From assembly GCA_018350325.1 (NCBI GenBank), contig JAEVLN010000020.1, positions 62,001 to 126,000 of the forward strand: a stretch of 64,000 bases of DNA. The letters are read 5' to 3'. Position numbers and translations under genes: made by a program. The notes beneath the pieces were generated by a model. The model was not told the origin of the DNA, did no database searches, and saw only the letters and a list, made by a program, of their open reading frames with translations. This document shows positions 1 to 12,331 of this stretch, piece after piece. Numbering within the stretch: the stretch's first letter is position 1; every line of letters begins with the position of its first letter. The DNA comes from Globodera rostochiensis. Its lineage: Eukaryota; Nematoda; Chromadorea; Rhabditida; Heteroderidae.

Positions 1-591
1 TAATTTTTAATTGTTGCTAAGATCAAAATGCATTTACCTTCTATTCATGATTCCTTGCTAGGACGTTTTAATTGTTCCAATTTATCATATAAATTATGTT
101 TTTTAAATTTTAACAAATCAATAAATATGCGTGTTTTTCAAATAAATTAAGTGATCATTAGTCAGTCCATTATTGTTTCACATATCTATATAGTTTATGC
201 ATTTTATGGGCAAAATTTATAAATAGGTAGAATTATTTTATTTATTATATTAGATTTTTGTTTTAATTGAATATTTATTTTATTTCTAGCTTTAAATAAA
301 GGAAATAATTTTTTTATCTAAAAATCTAACAAAATAAGACTTCCTTTTTCAACAAAAAATAGTTGTGTTTTATTTGGATTCTTTTGAGTATTTATTAAGT
401 GCTAATATTAATTAAGATTCAAGTAATGATGTTTATAAAATATTTTATGAAGTATAATTTTAAGCGAATTTAAACCGTTTTAATATTATCGACTTTAATT
501 TATGAACCAAACCACAAAGTTTTCGGCATTTTCAACATACATACATAAAGAAACATATAAATATAAAATAAGTTTTCTGACATTTTTTTGT

Positions 592-714
592 GTTTTAAAA
601 ATTATTATTATCTTGTTTTTAATAATCGATTTACCAATTATATTTAAAATGTATAATATTTCATTTTTATTCATTGTTTGTATACAATTTAAACTCGTTG
701 CTTGCATCCTGTTG
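592..714 (+). repeat. Dispersed repeat R1, copy 1
   Basis: About 120 bp, ending in 'aaactcgttgcttgcatcc', resembles 55,200-55,317 in the same orientation. Similarity stops abruptly after 'gcatcc' in both copies. A weaker similar stretch upstream (about 190-235 here and 55,155-55,190 there) suggests a longer, decayed repeat. Both copies lie in T-rich blocks. Confidence 0.6.
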
Positions 715-3338
715 CCGTTAGTGCCGTTAGGAACGTGGGTTTTGGTGGTTTTTAGAGAGACAGTAAAGCCATGTTGAATTCAGAACCGTTTCATCATTGT
801 TCTTCTCCAGGCGGGTTGCATGTACAATTTGTAAAATTTTCAATCCGTGGGCTATTATTTATTGGTATCTCTCATTATAACTGTTTTATAGAATTGGTCA
901 CGATTCGTTAAGCTTAGAAAAATTATTTTAAATTATGTTAATTTTTTTGAATAGGAGAATTACCCAATTATTGTAAACCTTGGCAAACCGGTATTTGAAG
1001 GGTTTTTTCTTTTTATTATTTTTCGAAAAGCACCTGCTACTATAGATATTATCCTAAAGCTGTAATTATATTACAAATCACACACATAGAGTTAATTTTT
1101 TTTAAACTTTTTATGTTATAATTAATTTTTGATTATCATTATTATATGTTGAGTTAAAGAAGAAGAATGGACCAAAATAAATGCTCATATTAGTTCTAGT
1201 TAATTTAAATATTAGGGTTTAATTTTTAATCGCAATTTTGCATAGTTTTTGACAAGTTACTTTGGAATTTACTTTTTTATCTCCATAAAGTGACTTTGTC
1301 AAACCTGTTCAGAAAAATGTCAAATTAATGTGGATTATTGTTTTGATTAATTGTTATAAATTTTTTGATTTAATTTTTAATCACGATCATTGCGGAGTTT
1401 TTGTGTTTGCTACTCATTTCATTTCAGAAGCTTGTTAAGTACTTTGTGGTATCAGTATTATATATTCATTACGTAATTTGATGTAATATTTAAATATTAT
1501 TGTTAACACATTCTATCAAATATATATTTTGTTGTTTTCTTTTGCTTTTTGGACTTAATATCATTTAAATATTATCTAACATGATAGATAAAATGCGTTG
1601 AGTTGGTCTGAACAGTTTTTTCACCATTTTTGTTAAATTTCGTAATTATTTAATAATCTTTTGTTGCTGTAATATCTATCTATTCACTTTTATTAATATA
1701 TGTATTTTAAGTTAAAATATATTTGTAGATGTAATGATTGCATGCTTTATTATTCTAGATGACAATAAATATTTTTCTGTTAGCGTTTGTTATAAATTCA
1801 AACGTTGCTATTGAAAATCTTCTTAATTTCTTCTTGCTTCTCCTATCTCATTCTTGTTGCTGGGCTTGACGTATTATTTATTTATTTGGTAGTAATTTAA
1901 ATTTTTTTCAATAATAACGTTCTCTTTTTTATTGGTTTATTTCTTAAATGCATTCTTTTAGTTTATATTTATATTTATTATGGCTATTTAAAACATTCAA
2001 TTTCCGTATTTAATCATTGCATATGAAAAGTTGTTATATTTCGCTGATTTTATAAGGGAAAAAATTATTTTGATAATAACGTTTTCCCTTTTTATTGTTA
2101 TTCTTCCAATTATGTTTTTGTATTGGTCGAATTCGAATAATTGTTTACTTTTTTAAATGAATTTTTTTAATGTATTGTTTTTTGTATATAGGAATAAAAC
2201 GTATGTCCAAAACATTTATTTTTTTAGTAATTTATAAAGCAGTTCTTTACGAGTTGTAAGTCTTAGAAAGTTGATATATGCATCAATAAACAATCTGAAT
2301 TTTGAGGATTCACAGCTCCCAAAGATGTTAATAGTGTACAAGTTTAAAAAGGAATAAGAAATATAACCAACAATAGCATTTTGTTCTTTTTTGTTGCTGA
2401 TAAATACTTATTTTTTAGATAAAAAAGTAAATTATTGTTTCTCGTACACTTTAGCTATTAAATTTAAAAATATAATAAATATCAGTTGAATTGTTTGCCT
2501 CTCCAATTGTCCGCTTAAAAGGAGAGAGTACCACTTTCTCTATGATCAATATGCGTATAAAGACATTATAATGTTGAGAAGCATTTAGATCCTTTCTACA
2601 TTTAGAATACATTAAATTTTTTTATTACTTCATTTTTTAAAATTTATTTAGGCAAACTGCTTTGATTTAAATTATAATAATATATTTTTATAAACAATGT
2701 TTTTATTCTAATTTGTGTCTGTTTTGTAATGCTATTCCTATAATAAATATCTCGTTTATAACATAGATAGTTTTTATATTTTAATTATAATAAACAGAAT
2801 TTAGGTTTAACGGCTTTTAAAAATATTTGATATAATTTTATGTAATGACACGAAATTTCTTCTGAATTTTATTATAGCAGAAAAATATATATATGTTTGA
2901 TCTTTTTTATGAGTAGTTATTATTTTTGCTTTTAATATCGGAATTTGCATATTTTTGTATTTTTTTCTTCTAAATTTTAACTAAAGGTTTAATTGTATTT
3001 TTTAATGTAATTTGATTTAATTTATAATTTATACATTTAACCATCTTGTTATCATTATTAATATTTTGTATAAATTTTAGTTTACTTTTCTTAAGTAATA
3101 TTTCGACGTATATTCGGCATCTTAGCTTTTTAGAAAGTGATGCGATTGTAAAAGAATCCTGTTTATTTTATTATTTTTTGTTAAATAGAAGTTTTTATGT
3201 TTTAACGATGTTTTTATATTTCTTTTTTTTAGAAAATTTTTGTTGGGGGCCTTGATTTAACAATTTAACAATCATATTTATCTCAAAAATGTTTTACAGA
3301 TTTTAAAACGTTTTAAAAGTTTGTTCTTATTTGACAGT

Positions 3339-3400
3339 AGGGCACCGCCGGGAAAATTTTAAAATTAATGAAATTTGTTAACAAAATGAACAACCCTAAT
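3339..3400 (+). mobile_element. Scrap of the GC-hairpin transposon module
   Basis: A short GC-rich stretch ('ggcaccgccgggaaaatttt') followed by A/T-rich sequence with 'gaaatttgttaacaaaatg' resembles the right side of the module inside the hAT-like elements at 26.5 and 36.7 kb. It is too short to assign to one element, and no termini are visible. Confidence 0.3.
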
Positions 3401-4689
3401 AAGATGAATGAGTATTTCAATTTTTGTTTTTTTAACACAAAAATGAGTACGCTCTCAAATTCGCCTTTAAGCCTTTATTTATTTTTATATAATTTTTGAG
3501 TTTTTTAATTTTTTTCTATATTTAAAAGTTTTTTTCAGTCCAAAAGGAATTTACATTGATTTAAGATAACATTTAAAATTAATATTTTATTAAATTAACT
3601 TTGGCTTTTGATGAACATTCCATTTTGATGTTTAAATCTATCGAGCTGCCTGTGCGTTTGTTTTCCAACTTTTTTTAGTTTTTGCATAAAATTGTTATTT
3701 TCTAGCTAATATATCGAACGCGAATCGTTAAAAGAAATTGTTATAAAATTGTTAATCGATTTTTGATTTGAAGTTGAATTTCAATCAATTTTTGTTTGTT
3801 TATTTCTGAACATAAGTTCATAGTTAAATAGGAAAAACATTATTTATTGCTTTAATATTATTATATTTGGTTATTTCTGTTGCTAAATCGATTCATTTCT
3901 TAGGATCAAAATATGGTTAAATCTTTATTTTAGTTATTTGGCCTTAAGCTATAGTATATTTCAAGAAATTTTATTTTTGTGTTTTACCACAAGATATCTT
4001 TTATTTCTGAAGAAAATATTAGAGTTATCTCGATCTTGCACCCTTTTCACTTTGAATCTTGATCCAAATTATGCTGTCAACCACAGCTCTATTTGAAAAA
4101 AATTTTGCAATTATTATTTATGAGTATGTTGACGCATTGATATTTATTTGATAAAATATAAATAGCTTAATTTAATTTAAATGATTTAAATATTTTTTTT
4201 GTGACAGATATTTAAAACTAAATTTATATAATAATTAGAACAATTTAAATTTTACTTACACATTTATTGACCATTTTCTTTATGCTTAAATATTAAAAAA
4301 ATATATTATTAATTTATATAAATTTATTGTAAAGGCAGTAGAGGCAGTACCTAACAACGAAGCATCTTCTAATCTTTTTTTATAAATTTTTTTTTAATAT
4401 TTTTTATTTGAATTTATGCAAAATAATTTAATAATTAATAAGTATTCCATTTTATATTGTTTACGGTGATTTTTTAAGCACTTATTTGTTAGTAATATTT
4501 ATGTCGTCAAAGTGCGCATATATAATTTTAATTTAGTAAATTGCATGTTTGTTTATTAGTTTATTTATACATAGGATAATATTATTACTAGTATATTTTT
4601 TTAGGGAAAAACGCAAAAGTCTTTTGTCAATTTTATGTTAAAAAATTAGAACTTTTAAATTTAAATTTACAAATAGGATTCTTTCTACA

Positions 4690-4723
4690 TTAATATTTTA
4701 GGCACTCTATATTTAATAAAGCT
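4690..4723 (+). repeat. Dispersed repeat R9, copy 1 (about 34 bp)
   Basis: A stretch containing 'acattaatattttaggc' and 'tctatatttaat' matches 34,933-34,966 with a few changes, in the same orientation. Both copies lie in T-rich blocks. The length is short, so a chance or simple-sequence origin is not excluded. Confidence 0.4.
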
Positions 4724-4829
4724 TACTCAGCTGTTGTAAAGTATATAGTTTACCAAAATATTCATCTGAAGCACAATACTCAAATTCCTTGGCTTTTTAT
4801 TTAATTATTAAAATAATCATAAGTTCTAA

Positions 4830-5185
4830 CCGAGGGCTCGGATCGGGTAAAGGCAATTACCAAGGACACACATGTTGATTTTCAAGGACATAACAGCAAA
4901 ATTAGCGAAATCCAAGGACGCTCAAAAAATTTTCTCCAAACCCAATTTTTGGGGTCAAATTTTGCGTTTTCCCCTATACCGGAGCCGTATTAACCGTGGA
5001 TTTCGTTAGGTAGTGTATATTTTGGAGAAACTTTAAGCAATTTTTGTTTAGAAAATTCATCCAAAAATTGCAAACATAAAAATTCACACAATGCCAATCA
5101 TGATTTCTCCTTTAAAATTACAAATATTTGAAACCGCAAATCGGGGGTACCGGATTTTGACCGGTACTTTGCAACCCTAAAAAAA
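4830..5185. mobile_element. Transposon-like remnant, class uncertain
   Basis: A stretch of raised GC content contains three copies of a CCAAGGAC or TCAAGGAC motif near its left end. It ends with an internal palindrome-like pair 'taccggattttgaccggta' followed by 'ctttgcaaccct'. Read on the minus strand, 'agggttgcaaag' resembles a hAT-type end, but I could not find a matching left end or a target duplication. There is no open frame. It could be a decayed element or unrelated unique DNA. Confidence 0.3.
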
Positions 5186-5658
5186 TTTATTATATTTTAA
5201 AGATCTTGGACCAATAGTTGTTGGCTACTATGAATCTAACATCCAAGTAATGCGTCTAATTGTTTTTCGGAAACGGTCCATAATCATTCTGTGAAAAAGA
5301 CAAAAATGTCAGAAAATAATAAATCCAAAAAGTAAGAAGCAACTAAAATAAGAGGAATTATTTGAGCATTATATTAAAAAATATATAATCTATATTAAAA
5401 ACTTTGCTAAAAACACCCAATTTTATTCCAAAAATAGTTTTTCTTTTTTTTAATAATTTAGCTGTAAGTTGTAGTAAGGTAGATTTGTGAGAACTTAAAT
5501 CTTGGACTTTTTATTTTATTTAGAATTTTTGATTTCAAAACTCCAAGTCTATTACTTCCTCTTTAGGCTAGTAATTTTTTTTTGTATGTGTTGTGGCTTC
5601 CGTACTGATGAGGCCCGGCCACAACAATTAGGAAAAATTTTTTTTTTGTGACATAAAG

Positions 5659-5930
5659 CCGCAACTGGGCCGCAAATGACTGGGCCGCAAATGTCTGGAC
5701 CGCAAATGTCTGGGCCGCAAATGTCGGGGAGCAAATGTCTATTTTGTCTTAAGCCGCAAATGTCTGGACCGCAAATGTCGGGGCGCAAATGTCTATTTTG
5801 TCTTAAGCCGCAAATGTCTGGGCCGCAAATGTCTGGGCCGCAAATGTCTGAGCCGCAAATGTCTGGGCCGCAAATGTCTGGGCCGCAAATGTCTGGGCCG
5901 CAAATGTCTGAGCCGCAAATGTCTACACAC
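5659..5930. repeat. 15-bp minisatellite with higher-order repeat
   Basis: About sixteen tandem copies of a 15-bp unit close to GGGCCGCAAATGTCT. A degenerate block, 'attttgtcttaagccgc', interrupts the array twice at the same phase, so a longer unit of about 60 bp has also been duplicated. Unit length is a multiple of three and contains no stop in some frames, so long frames exist on both strands (5,676-5,966 on + encoding repeats of PQMSG; 5,552-5,788 on - encoding repeats of GPDIC). I read these as artefacts of repeat length. The array is far more GC-rich than its surroundings. Confidence 0.9.
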
Positions 5931-6176
5931 CGTTTTGAAACCTTTAAAGTAAGAAATACGATCTAACAAATTTATCTTTTATTCGAAAGAAAAATAAATT
6001 ACATAATGACATCATCAGGCGAATTTATTTTATTGTTAATTTCATATAATGTTAATTTCTTATAAAAGGAGTGTTTTTATTTAATTTCTTTATATTTGAA
6101 ATATTTATAGTATTTTTTATTTTTTTTATTTGTTAATTATTGTTAGAGATGCGTTAGTCAAGTACGGTCATTTTAG

Positions 6177-6239
6177 TGGTATATAATTCGCTCTCGCAAG
6201 GATTGCTGCTGCGCTGGCTTGGAAATCCCGGTGTTCAAG
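6177..6239 (+). other. GC-rich islet, possible internal exon (63 bp)
   Basis: A 63-bp GC-richer stretch follows 'ggtcattttag' (acceptor-like) and is followed by 'gtacaa' (donor-like). Its length is 21 codons and two of the three + frames are open (one gives a run ending NPGVQ, the other a run with CCCAG). I do not recognise either product. It lies near the right end of a T-rich block, as a plus-strand gene with T-rich introns would predict. Open frames of this length are common by chance, and no neighbouring exon could be joined to it. Confidence 0.2.
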
Positions 6240-8390
6240 GTACAATGAATAATGTTTAAATATTTAAATCAGTAAATACAAATTTTGAATTTTATGGTAT
6301 ATTTTTAAATTTTATATTTTTTGGTTTAGTATTAATACCTTTTTCTATTTTATTCCTCATTTCATTGATTTGTTTGTGTTGAGATTTAGCAACCATAAAA
6401 ATATGATAATTTATTATTTTATTTTTGTTGTGATTTCTCATTTTCTCTTTGGCTTACGGTGTGATTGACAGCAATCCATTATTATTTTGTTGGCATTGTC
6501 TTTTTTAATTTTTTACTTCATTAATTTTGTTGCTTAGAGTTTGTCGCCAAAAGGAGTCTCTAAAATCACACATAATATTATACAAAAAATATTATATTAG
6601 TTGATTAAGATTTCCAAATATTATGTATTTACTAAAAAAATATCAAAATAAAAATAATAATATTTGTCAGTTATAGATGATAAAAAAAAAAGCATTTAAA
6701 AAATTGGTATTGCATAACAGGAATAATAATAACTAAACAAAGCATTTACTATCAAACAAAAAACAACCATAAACAATCATTTGAATAAAAAATTGCAGTA
6801 AAATCTTAAATTAAACGGTTGACTAGCAAAACACAATAATAGTTCACAAACAAAACTCGAGTAAAATTCTTAAATTTAAATAAATAAAAATTTAAATTAT
6901 TAATGAACAACAGCCTCAATAGTACTCAGCAGAATATATATCTTTATACAAAACATAAACTATAATAAATTAAATATATTCAATGATTTATTGTTGGTTT
7001 TAAACTGTACCTAAGCAAATAATTGGCAGAAGAATATTAGAAAGAAAATATGCGATTATTTTGATTTGTTGATCCACCAGTGATAATCACAAAAAAACGC
7101 GCCGAAGCAATTTAATGTCAAGCAAATACGGTAGAAAATAGAAACATCATAGAATAAAGGCGAGATTATGAAGAAGTTATAATTACATATCTATATATAA
7201 TGAAAGTAAAATAAAAAATAAACCTCCAAAATATTAATTTTGGTCTTAATTTTGAATCTGATTCTATTAAAGAAATTTTCAAAAGAAAATTAGAAAAATT
7301 CGCATTTTTTGGACAAATATTCTTTAAACAAACTTATTCGCGGCAATAAAAACATCTCAAACATGATTAAAATGGAACATTTTTTCACGCAGCGAGCTAA
7401 AACGGTAGATATGGCCTACGATTCTGTAAATTTAAATGCTACAATACAAGAATAAATGGAGTTGTTAATTTTATTAATACGATAAAATATTTCCTTTATT
7501 CAAACTTTTAGAACACTACAACATTAATAAAAACATTCATTGCAACAACGCTGAAGGCAAGATTCTTGAAGGCAAACAAATATCACTGGCCAAAATATTA
7601 CAAAAAATAAATGTTTATTATTCATATCATAAAGTTAACTAATCATTGATTAATCTACAACTGATGGCCAGAAAGTCAATAATAAATTTTAAACCATCTG
7701 AATTTTTGTGTTAAAAACTGGGCTAAACTCTGCGCCAATTCGTTTATTTTTTATTAATTAAAATGGCTAATAAATCTTTGCAAATACATAAATATTAGTT
7801 TTCTCAAAAACCCCAAAAAAATACTCATTTGTAAAATATATTTAAAAACTATAAAGTCCATTTATAAAAAATTATAATAAAAATGTTTAAAAATCATATT
7901 TTATTAAAAATTTTAAAAACAAAAATTTTATGTGATCTTTAATTATTAATAAAAAGTAATTAATACAATAAAAGATTAAATAAAAATTCTACTGGTATCA
8001 AAAATAGTTCAAATTTAAAAGATTTTCACCCATAAATAACAATTTGGCGTTGCTCAATATTTACATAATTTAAAACATTAATAAATGTAATTATTAAAAA
8101 ACTCTTGAAAAACACAATATAATATATAATACTCTGTCTACAAAAGGACGCACGTTACCATATGACGTGTGATTTTTCCAGGACAGGAAAACATTATAAG
8201 AATGCTTTTGGGTTAATATAAAACTGTTTTAACCTTTTAGTTCATCGTCTAAATATATTATATGAATCGAAGTTTCTTTTTTGTATTTCATTTGAGAAAA
8301 AAAAATTTTTAAATAGATACATTCGATGTTTGTTAATATTTAACATTTCTTTCTTTTAAAGTACGAAAAAAACATAACAAAAAGTCGAAA

Positions 8391-8594
8391 TTAAACTTTT
8401 TTTCTAACTTTTACGAAAAATGTTCGAATCGCTAACTTTTGCTTACAACAATAATAAATCGAATACTTAATAATAAATCGAAATGTACTTATTTTAATAC
8501 AATTATGAAGAGCCGTGCCGGATAATGACTTTGCACAAGTGTCGACTACTAGACATGTGGATTGGCAATGACAGACCCTTGGATTGCCCAAGTC
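8391..8594 (-). other. GC-rich islet with open minus-strand frame
   Basis: On the minus strand 'gtaattttag' directly precedes a GC-richer stretch of about 90 bp that is open from its first base. It encodes a cysteine-containing run (VCHCQSTC, later DTCAK) and then continues into AT-rich, Lys/Ile/Tyr-rich sequence to a stop at 8,391. Only the first part looks unlike the surroundings. Another minus frame and a plus frame are also open across the islet, so strand and frame are undecided. No domain is recognised. Confidence 0.2.
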
Positions 8595-8975
8595 CTAAAA
8601 TTACTTCGTGATAGCACATATGATATTCAATAATACTAAACTAATTAAAAACGTTGTTTAAACTTTAAAAAATGTCTTGAAAACCCCAGATAGATTGAAA
8701 TTAAGTATATTTGATAAAAAACAAAATAATCAAACAATAATATTGTTTAAAATAACAAATTAAAAGGAAAAAATAGTCACTTTAATGTTATTTAAAATTT
8801 ACATACTTCAACATGTAATAAAAAAAAAGTGTATAACATTCATAAAAACCTTTAAACGTGATTTTTTACCAATTTTATAAAGACAAAAATTGGCATAATG
8901 TAAATATTTAACCGATTTATTAACCATTTATTTGTTGGCTGAGTGCTGACAAACCAATTCATTGAATTTTTTCGG

Positions 8976-8994
8976 GGGAGGGGGGGGGGGGGGA
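8976..8994 (+). repeat. G-homopolymer tract
   Basis: A run of G interrupted once by A ('cgggggagggg' and onward), about 19 bases in all, in AT-rich DNA. Similar G-tracts mark the internal module of the hAT-like elements at 26,857 and 37,039, but here no GC hairpin follows, so a relation is only possible. Confidence 0.6.
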
Positions 8995-9673
8995 GTGCAC
9001 AGACGATCATCTTTAGTCGATGCCCATTGCCTCCAACAAACCCAATCAATTTGATTTTTCGCTTTTCTTTTTTTATTTCAAAAATTTTAAATTTTTGATG
9101 AAAATCTAGTTATCTTCAAAAATTGCAAAGATCTTTATTGGTTAAAGCAACACTTTAATTGAGGTGTTTTAGCCTCATTTGTGATTATATTTTGTAAATG
9201 ATTTTAGCTATATGTTACGAAAAGAGAATGCCAAATTTTCGATTAGAACAACTTTTTTAGTCAATATAAATATTAAAGGAGATTTCTGCTTGTGCACAAT
9301 TTCCTATAATTCTTGTTTTACCAGAAATGATATCACACATTGCTGGGGAAGTTAAATAAATACGTTAGATTGCGGTTAAAACCAACAAAAAAAATCCGAT
9401 TGAAAATACAAAATAATTATATCAACCTAATAAAAAAAATTAAAATTAAAAGCAAAAGCAAATTGTGTATTTATTGTAATGGATAATTTAAAAAAACTTA
9501 TTAAAATAATGCCAAAAAACATTTAAATTGCAATTATGAACTACAAGGAATTTACGTTGCTTTGTTGCCAATAAAAAAGTCCTTAACCGCATTCCACTGC
9601 CAACTTGAAAAATATCCCAGAAAGCAAATTAACATTCAAAGAATTAAAATAATTAATATGTAAGCATGTAATG

Positions 9674-9721
9674 TCATGTCAACGCAACTTCAGTGTATCT
9701 GACGCTCAGGTCTACAAAGCC
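9674..9721 (-). other. GC-rich islet, possible terminal exon
   Basis: On the minus strand 'ttgatttttag' precedes a 48-bp stretch open for 15 codons (beginning GFVDLSVRYTEV) and closed by TGA. The T-run plus TAG resembles a splice acceptor. The stretch is short and unrecognised; chance is a serious alternative. Confidence 0.15.
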
Positions 9722-9810
9722 CTAAAAATCAAGGTTCAAAGAAAAACACTTTAAATTTAAAAAATATCAAAAGATTAAAAAAAATTTTAAATCAATTAAT
9801 ATAAAAATAG

Positions 9811-9939
9811 TTATTATTTTACACTCGCATCGGGCAGAAGACAGAAAACATCACGCCGTTCGTTGTACCGGCATATACTCATGACCAAATAATCACTCCT
9901 GGAGTGGAAAGCAATGTGATAAAGTTTCTCGAGCGCTAA
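9811..9939. other. GC-rich islet open on both strands
   Basis: About 120 bp of GC-richer DNA. On the minus strand it has an acceptor-like edge ('ttggcttttag' before 9,935) and a donor-like 'gtaaaa' after 9,823, giving a 113-bp internal exon whose frame includes SDYLVMSICRYNERRDVF. On the plus strand it is open for 42 codons from 9,811 to the TAA ending at 9,939, including QKTENITPFVVPAY. Amino-acid composition favours plus; splice signals favour minus. This is one of the more exon-like stretches in the window, but I recognise no family and cannot choose the strand. Confidence 0.25.
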
Positions 9940-10198
9940 AAGCCAAATTAAGATTCCAAAATTTATTCATATATAATAATTCTTTAATGACAGTAAAAAT
10001 ATGCCTATTTAATACTCTACTAAACCGTAATAACGATCTAACATTAAGTTTTATAGTGAAAAAAATATCAATAAATTATCAATAATTATTTCTAAATGTG
10101 AATTGCAATAGTTAAATAAAATAAATAGTTTAAATGTTACATTCATCAATAATTTAATAAATATTTTATACCAACAAATTTATGCAACACAAACATAA

Positions 10199-10248
10199 GA
10201 ATTTTTCAAAATATTTAATACCCACTGCTCACGCTAAGATTGTGAGAT
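10199..10248 (+). repeat. Short direct repeat, copy 1
   Basis: About 45 bp containing 'caaaatatttaataccc' and 'ctaagat' recurs at 10,733-10,777 in the same orientation about 534 bp away, with a few differences. The origin is unknown. Confidence 0.6.
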
Positions 10249-10732
10249 GACCAAGCCGCACATCCATTCTTCGGTCATTTCTCCGATACGATTTTATTAA
10301 AACATTAATTAATAATATTTATAGCAAATTTAAAAAGTTGTTTCTATTTATTTATTTATATCAAAGAATAAGAAATGTAATAAATTTCAGTTATTAAAAA
10401 ATCTAAAATATTATTTATACGAAAACTACATAAATGGATGCCAAACCTTTTGGAATTGTTTAGAGTCCGATAGCAAAGCGTTTGCGGGACCGTAAAGCAC
10501 CCAAAATACACCTAGTTATTTTTCAATTAGTAAAAGACATAAAAGTTATAATAACAAAAATTTATATTTAGCAAACCCAAAAACATAATAATGGCAAACC
10601 ACCAACTACGACGCAAGTGCGCATAAAAATAAATTACAAAATTTTTGCCGAATGGAAATAACTAAATTATTTAAAATTTTACAATAAAAACAATAACAAT
10701 AAATGCATAATGCTTATATATAATAACACACA

Positions 10733-10777
10733 GAATTTTTCAAAATATTTAATACCCACTGATCACTCTAAGATAGT
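10733..10777 (+). repeat. Short direct repeat, copy 2
   Basis: Partner of 10,199-10,248 in the same A-rich block and orientation. The long minus frame overlapping it (10,768-11,091) is a low-complexity reading and is not supported. Confidence 0.6.
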
Positions 10778-12279
10778 AAATCAGAAGAAAAAACATTTTT
10801 GTTGAGTTTTAATAAATTGTTGTCGTTAAACATTTTTCTTATTATATTTAAAATAAAAACTTTCAATAACTGAAAAGGACGGGGGATGGAAAAAGCCCAG
10901 TCCATTTTTAGAGGTGCACAAAACCCCTTAATTTTAAGTAATTCGTAATTTTCAAAAATAGCATTTTTCACCGATAACATGGTCCAACACTCAGAATCAC
11001 AAGAAAATATCAAACTTAATAATGTAAAAAGATAGTAATAAGATTTTTTTTTCGTTTTTTTTGAATTGTCTCCTCCATAAAAGTGTCCCAATCCTTGTTT
11101 TCACCTACGAAAGAAAAATAATTGACAAACCCACATTAATTATTTGTATAAAACACAAAATCAAAAATTATAATTTAAATTTAAAAGATCGTATAATAAT
11201 CAATTAATCCAAATAAATAATAAATACATATGTTTTATATTTTTATTTGTTAAAAACAAAATCGATCAATTAACCCCAAATACAAATGCTTAAAAATAAG
11301 GGTCTAATAGAATCGACTAATTTATAAATTATAATTAAATATCAATGTTATAAATGTTATTTATTATAGTAATACTGCAAAATAATAATCTTTTTTTTTG
11401 TAAAAATTATAACTGATGTTGACGAGTCTTAAAAAAATTTACAGCATAAAAATACCAAAGAAAAGCCCCCAAAAACTTTTAGAAAATAAAGAAAAATCAT
11501 GACAAGGAACGTAAAAACAACACGTAGACAACGGTACCAACTCAAATTATCAATAAATTAGCTACCGATACATATTGAAAATTATGAAGTAAAATTTAAA
11601 AAATAAAATTTGTATTTTAAAAGTAAAAGAAGTCGTTTTATAAATAATTGAAGAAGTTAAGAGCGAATTTTACATGCCTAGATTATTATTTAAAACAAAA
11701 ACAGAGGGACCATCCGAACCGTGTCCACCTACACTTCAAGCCAATAATTTAAAAAATTACCCAACGTAAATAACTAATTTCAAGTTTATAAAAAATGTTA
11801 TTTAGCATTTATGTAGCAAAAAAAAATCTATTAAACAAAGTTTTTTTTCGATTAATCTATTTGGGCGTTAAAGATAAATCATCATCAGGTTTCTGTCACT
11901 ACAACAAAGGAAAACAATGTCCCATCAAACCAAGGGTTTAAATGCCAAACTGCGCATAGATAAAATCAAACTAGTTAAAATAAATATTATAGACGAAATA
12001 AAAAAGTTTAATTTAAAAATTTTTCGGTGTAATCATTTAATATAATTAACTTCTTTTAATGAGGGCCATTATTTAAATATTGTAAGTTAAAATTACAAGC
12101 ACTAATTTCAATATTTAATTTGTCAATTCGGAATTTGATTTTTGTTTAACGACCTGGGATTGCAAAATTTCATCATGGACAAAGAGCTAAACAATTCTCA
12201 TAATAACCGTTTGCAAACAACAATTGAAAGCTCAAACTTCAAGGTTTCACCAGCGAATTAATGTTTATTTAACATTTAG

Positions 12280-12331
12280 TATATAAAACAATGAGAATGA
12301 AATTTAATTATATAAAACAATGAGAATGAAA
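12280..12331 (+). repeat. Tandem duplication of about 29 bp
   Basis: Two adjacent near-identical copies of a unit containing 'ataaaacaatgagaatgaaa'. A local slippage-type duplication with no visible function. Confidence 0.75.

Larger units (their letters stand above)
1..6545. other. T-rich skew block (+ strand)
   Basis: T clearly outnumbers A on the + strand, with many long T runs, up to a switch near 6.55 kb. I see no gene of normal length. The block holds one copy of a dispersed repeat (about 592-710), a 34-bp repeat at 4,690-4,723, a scrap of the GC-hairpin module at 3,339-3,400, a transposon-like remnant at 4,830-5,185, the 15-bp minisatellite and a possible exon at 6,177-6,239. The short frames at 495-777 lie over the dispersed repeat on both strands and are not supported as genes. 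Confidence 0.65.

Noticed and set aside
502..777. 91-codon + frame and overlapping 70-codon - frame
   Set aside because: Both are Ile/Phe/Lys/Tyr-rich readings of AT-rich DNA and overlap dispersed repeat R1, whose other copy has indels that break them.
5676..5966. 96-aa PQMSG-repeat protein
   Set aside because: Frame is a by-product of a 15-bp repeat unit without stops; the antisense strand is equally open.
10768..11091. 107-codon minus frame
   Set aside because: Mostly low-complexity; the only balanced part (about 10,875-10,945) is short, and the frame starts and ends in AT-rich DNA with no supporting signals.
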